From: an uncultured Lachnospiraceae bacterium
GTDB lineage: Bacteria; Bacillota; Clostridia; Lachnospirales; Lachnospiraceae
Reading direction: 5' to 3'
Assembly: GCA_934352055.1 (NCBI GenBank)
Contig: CAKRJY010000010.1
Coordinates: 1-64,000 of the forward strand
Length of the DNA stretch: 64,000 nucleotides
The notes under the pieces are model-generated. The model did not search any database. It was not told the DNA's origin and saw only the letters and a program-made list of their open reading frames with translations. Made by a program: the position numbers and the translations under genes. Position 1 is the first letter of the stretch. Each line of letters begins with the position of its first letter. This document shows, in pieces, positions 61,973 through 64,000 of the stretch.

Positions 61973-62824
61973 ATGAAACACTTTAAAGAAATACTAATGA
62001 AGGTTATCTTTTTCATAGCGGCTTGCACTTCGGTGTTAGCCGTTGCCTTGATTTGTATTTTCCTGTTTGCTAATGGTGTTCCGGCGATGGGAAAAATCGG
62101 ATTAGGCGAATTTTTGACAGGAACAATGTGGAAGCCTTCCAATCATATTTTTGGCATACTTCCAATGATTCTTGGAAGTATTTATGTTACCGCGGGAGCG
62201 ATTATTATTGGTGTTCCGATTGGTCTTTGTACGGCTGTTTTTATGGCGCATTATTGCCCGAAAAAAATATATGGCATCTGTAAGGCATCGGTGAATCTGA
62301 TGGCAGGAGTACCATCGGTTGTATATGGATTCTTTGGACTGGTCTGTATTGTTCCTCTGATGCAGGCATTGACGGGGCATGATGGAAGCACAATGCTTAC
62401 AGCTTCCATATTGCTTGGTATTATGATTCTGCCGACAATCGTCAGTGTGTGCGAGGCGGCTATACGCAGTGTGCCGACACCTTATTATGAAGGAGCCTTG
62501 GCACTTGGTGCGACCAAAGAACGAAGCATTTTTTTGACCGTTATACCGGCAGCAAAATCCGGTATCGTCGCAGGTATTGTCCTTGGTATTGGCAGGGCAA
62601 TCGGTGAGACGATGGCGGTTGTTATGGTTGCAGGAAACCAGGCGCGTATGCCAAAGGGAATTACAAGAGGTGTACGTACCTTAACATCAAATATTGTACT
62701 GGAAATGGGATATGCAGCGGATTTGCACAGAGAAGCTTTGATTGCAACTGGCGTGGTTCTGTTTGTTTTTATCCTGTTGATTAACTTGTGTGTGGCAGCA
62801 TTAAAACGCCAGGATACAAAGTAA
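61973..62824 (+). CDS. pstC: phosphate ABC transporter permease PstC
   Basis: 283 residues, six membrane helices. PstC features are FLTGTMWKPSNHIFGILPMILGSIYVT near the N-terminus, ASVNLMAGVPSVVYGFFGLV and the permease loop EGALALGATKERSIFLTVIPAAKSGI, then GIGRAIGETMAVVMVAGN. It forms the membrane channel with PstA. GGAAAGG precedes the ATG; it lies 40 bases after pstS and 12 before pstA. Confidence 0.96.
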   Translation: MKHFKEILMKVIFFIAACTSVLAVALICIFLFANGVPAMGKIGLGEFLTGTMWKPSNHIFGILPMILGSIYVTAGAIIIGVPIGLCTAVFMAHYCPKKIYGICKASVNLMAGVPSVVYGFFGLVCIVPLMQALTGHDGSTMLTASILLGIMILPTIVSVCEAAIRSVPTPYYEGALALGATKERSIFLTVIPAAKSGIVAGIVLGIGRAIGETMAVVMVAGNQARMPKGITRGVRTLTSNIVLEMGYAADLHREALIATGVVLFVFILLINLCVAALKRQDTK

Positions 62825-62836
62825 GGAGGCTATGGA

Positions 62837-63679
62837 ATGAAACAGAATTTTAAAACAGCATTGAGACATCCGGCATCCTTACTACTCAAACTTTTTGTTC
62901 TTTTATCAGCAGCGGTTACAATGGGTGTTTTGCTTTTTATTATTATTTTTATTGTGATAAAGGGAGCTCCTCATTTATCACCGGGATTGTTTGCATGGCA
63001 CTATACTTCTGATAATGTGTCTATGACGCCGGCGATTATCAATACATTGATTATGACAGCACTATCCCTTGTTATAGCAGTTCCGCTTGGAATTTTTGCG
63101 GCAATCTATCTGGTAGAGTATGCAAAACGTGGCAGCAAACTGGTGAAAGTGATTCGTATGACGGCAGAAACACTATCCGGGATACCATCGATTATTTATG
63201 GTTTATTTGGTCTTCTTTTCTTCGCTACATATTTGCACTGGGGGTATTCTATGTGGTCCGGTGCATTGACACTCGTGATTATGATTTTACCACTTGTCAT
63301 CCGAACGACAGAAGAGGCTTTGATTGCTGTGCCGGATACCTACCGTGAAGCCAGTTTTGGCTTGGGAGCTGGAAAATTACGAACCATCTTTCGCATTATT
63401 TTACCTGCAGCAGTGCCGGGAATTCTATCCGGTGTGATTCTTTCGATTGGTCGTATTGTGGGAGAAACGGCAGCCTTGATTTATACTTCCGGAACGGTAG
63501 CGCAGACGGCAACGGATCTGACAAAATCCGGACGTACCCTTGCTGTACATATGTATAGTTTGTCTCGTGAAGGGTTACATATGGATGAGGCGTATGCAAC
63601 AGCATTGGTTTTGCTTGTGCTTGTTGTGCTGATCAATGGCATTTCGGATTGGATAGCGAAAAAAGTATCGAAAGTGTGA
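62837..63679 (+). CDS. pstA: phosphate ABC transporter permease PstA
   Basis: 280 residues, six membrane helices. Signatures are FAWHYTSDNVSMTPAIINTL, ETLSGIPSIIYGLFGLLFF, the loop EASFGLGAGKLRTIFRIILPAAVPGIL and SIGRIVGETAALIYTSGT. It is the partner of PstC. AAGGAGG lies before the ATG, overlapping the end of the pstC gene. Confidence 0.96.
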   Translation: MKQNFKTALRHPASLLLKLFVLLSAAVTMGVLLFIIIFIVIKGAPHLSPGLFAWHYTSDNVSMTPAIINTLIMTALSLVIAVPLGIFAAIYLVEYAKRGSKLVKVIRMTAETLSGIPSIIYGLFGLLFFATYLHWGYSMWSGALTLVIMILPLVIRTTEEALIAVPDTYREASFGLGAGKLRTIFRIILPAAVPGILSGVILSIGRIVGETAALIYTSGTVAQTATDLTKSGRTLAVHMYSLSREGLHMDEAYATALVLLVLVVLINGISDWIAKKVSKV

Positions 63680-63706
63680 GAATAGGTAAAAGGAGATATC
63701 AAGAAG

Positions 63707-64000
63707 ATGGACAATAAAGCAAAGATTTCCATTCACAATATGGATTTGTATTATGGCGATTTTCATGCCTTGAAAAATATTAACATGGAATTGCCGGAAA
63801 AAGAGATTTCAGCATTTATCGGTCCGAGTGGTTGCGGAAAATCCACCCTGCTTAAATCGATCAACCGTATGAATGATCTGGTGGAAGGCTGTAAGATTAC
63901 GGGAGAATTACTGCTGGATGACCAAAATATATATGGCAATATGGATGTTAATGTTTTGCGTAAGCGTGTGGGAATGGTTTTTCAGAAACCGAATCCATTT
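63707..64000 (+). CDS. pstB: phosphate ABC transporter ATP-binding protein PstB (partial, cut by window end)
   Basis: The first 98 codons are present. They include MDLYYGDFHALKNI, the Walker A GPSGCGKST, SINRMNDLVEGCKITGE, which is typical of PstB, and the Q-loop MVFQKPNPF at the window edge. It powers phosphate import. AAAGGAGA precedes the ATG, 27 bases after pstA. phoU or further Pho genes may follow outside the window. Confidence 0.96.
   Translation, partial: MDNKAKISIHNMDLYYGDFHALKNINMELPEKEISAFIGPSGCGKSTLLKSINRMNDLVEGCKITGELLLDDQNIYGNMDVNVLRKRVGMVFQKPNPF

Overview
The window looks like chromosome from a motile, anaerobic, low-to-mid GC member of the Firmicutes, most likely a gut-type Lachnospiraceae (Clostridia). 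The evidence is the AGGAGG-type ribosome sites and TTGACA/TATAAT promoters, a late flagellar cluster with FliW/CsrA and SigD-like promoters, two-subunit iron-sulfur serine dehydratase, a T-box leader, fused FeoA-FeoB, XpaC-TelA, NhaC, LrgAB, YqeY, and glycosidase/GPH/AraC sugar loci. I cannot name the species. I saw no rRNA or tRNA genes, insertion sequences, prophage or CRISPR array.

Layout. 1-0.56 kb: the tail of an upstream gene, then a hairpin-rich stretch carrying a start-less relic of a tiny hydrophobic, type I toxin-like protein. 0.56-6.9 kb: a nucleotide-sugar-type SDR, a histidine kinase/response regulator pair overlapping a second SDR that lies between 23-bp direct repeats, NhaC, and LrgA-LrgB. 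6.9-8.1 kb (minus): a PilZ protein and a tandem hemerythrin. 8.3-16.4 kb: pgi, feoAB, a UPF0126/TRIC channel, a long SulP transporter and RlmI. 16.4-23.5 kb: a chemoreceptor (minus), an SDR, a DUF1275 protein, a Y-family polymerase with a YolD-like partner, YqeY, and serine dehydratase. 23.5-28.6 kb: an AraC regulator divergent from a GH2 glycosidase and a GPH sugar carrier.

28.8-41.3 kb: a second chemoreceptor, then the flagellar filament-assembly genes: flgM-flgN-flgK-flgK2-flgL-fliW-csrA, and after a terminator flaG-fliD-fliS-fliT-like. Both runs begin with a SigD-like promoter (GTCGATAT -10). 41.4-47.9 kb: a T-box-controlled CstA transporter, a gamma carbonic anhydrase, and a cysteine-type ABC uptake operon preceded by a short cysteine-rich leader peptide, followed by a small membrane exporter (minus). 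48-51.4 kb: xpaC-telA and a membrane-anchored glycerophosphodiesterase. 51.5-56.6 kb: a GH78 alpha-L-rhamnosidase, a convergent AraC regulator with a tiny upstream protein, and a sugar isomerase/epimerase. 56.7-59 kb: a double-receiver protein and two poorly characterised membrane proteins. 59-64 kb: a short SulP transporter whose promoter is nested inside a terminator loop, then pstS-pstC-pstA-pstB (cut by the window edge) behind a Pho-box-like array.

Most unusual items: a PstS whose two lobes are circularly permuted; a cysteine-rich leader peptide before a cysteine-family ABC transporter; a T-box in front of cstA; a promoter nested in a terminator loop before SulP; a tandem hemerythrin with the same iron-ligand His replaced by Gln in both domains; two adjacent FlgK paralogues; and a start-less type I toxin-like relic between repeats.
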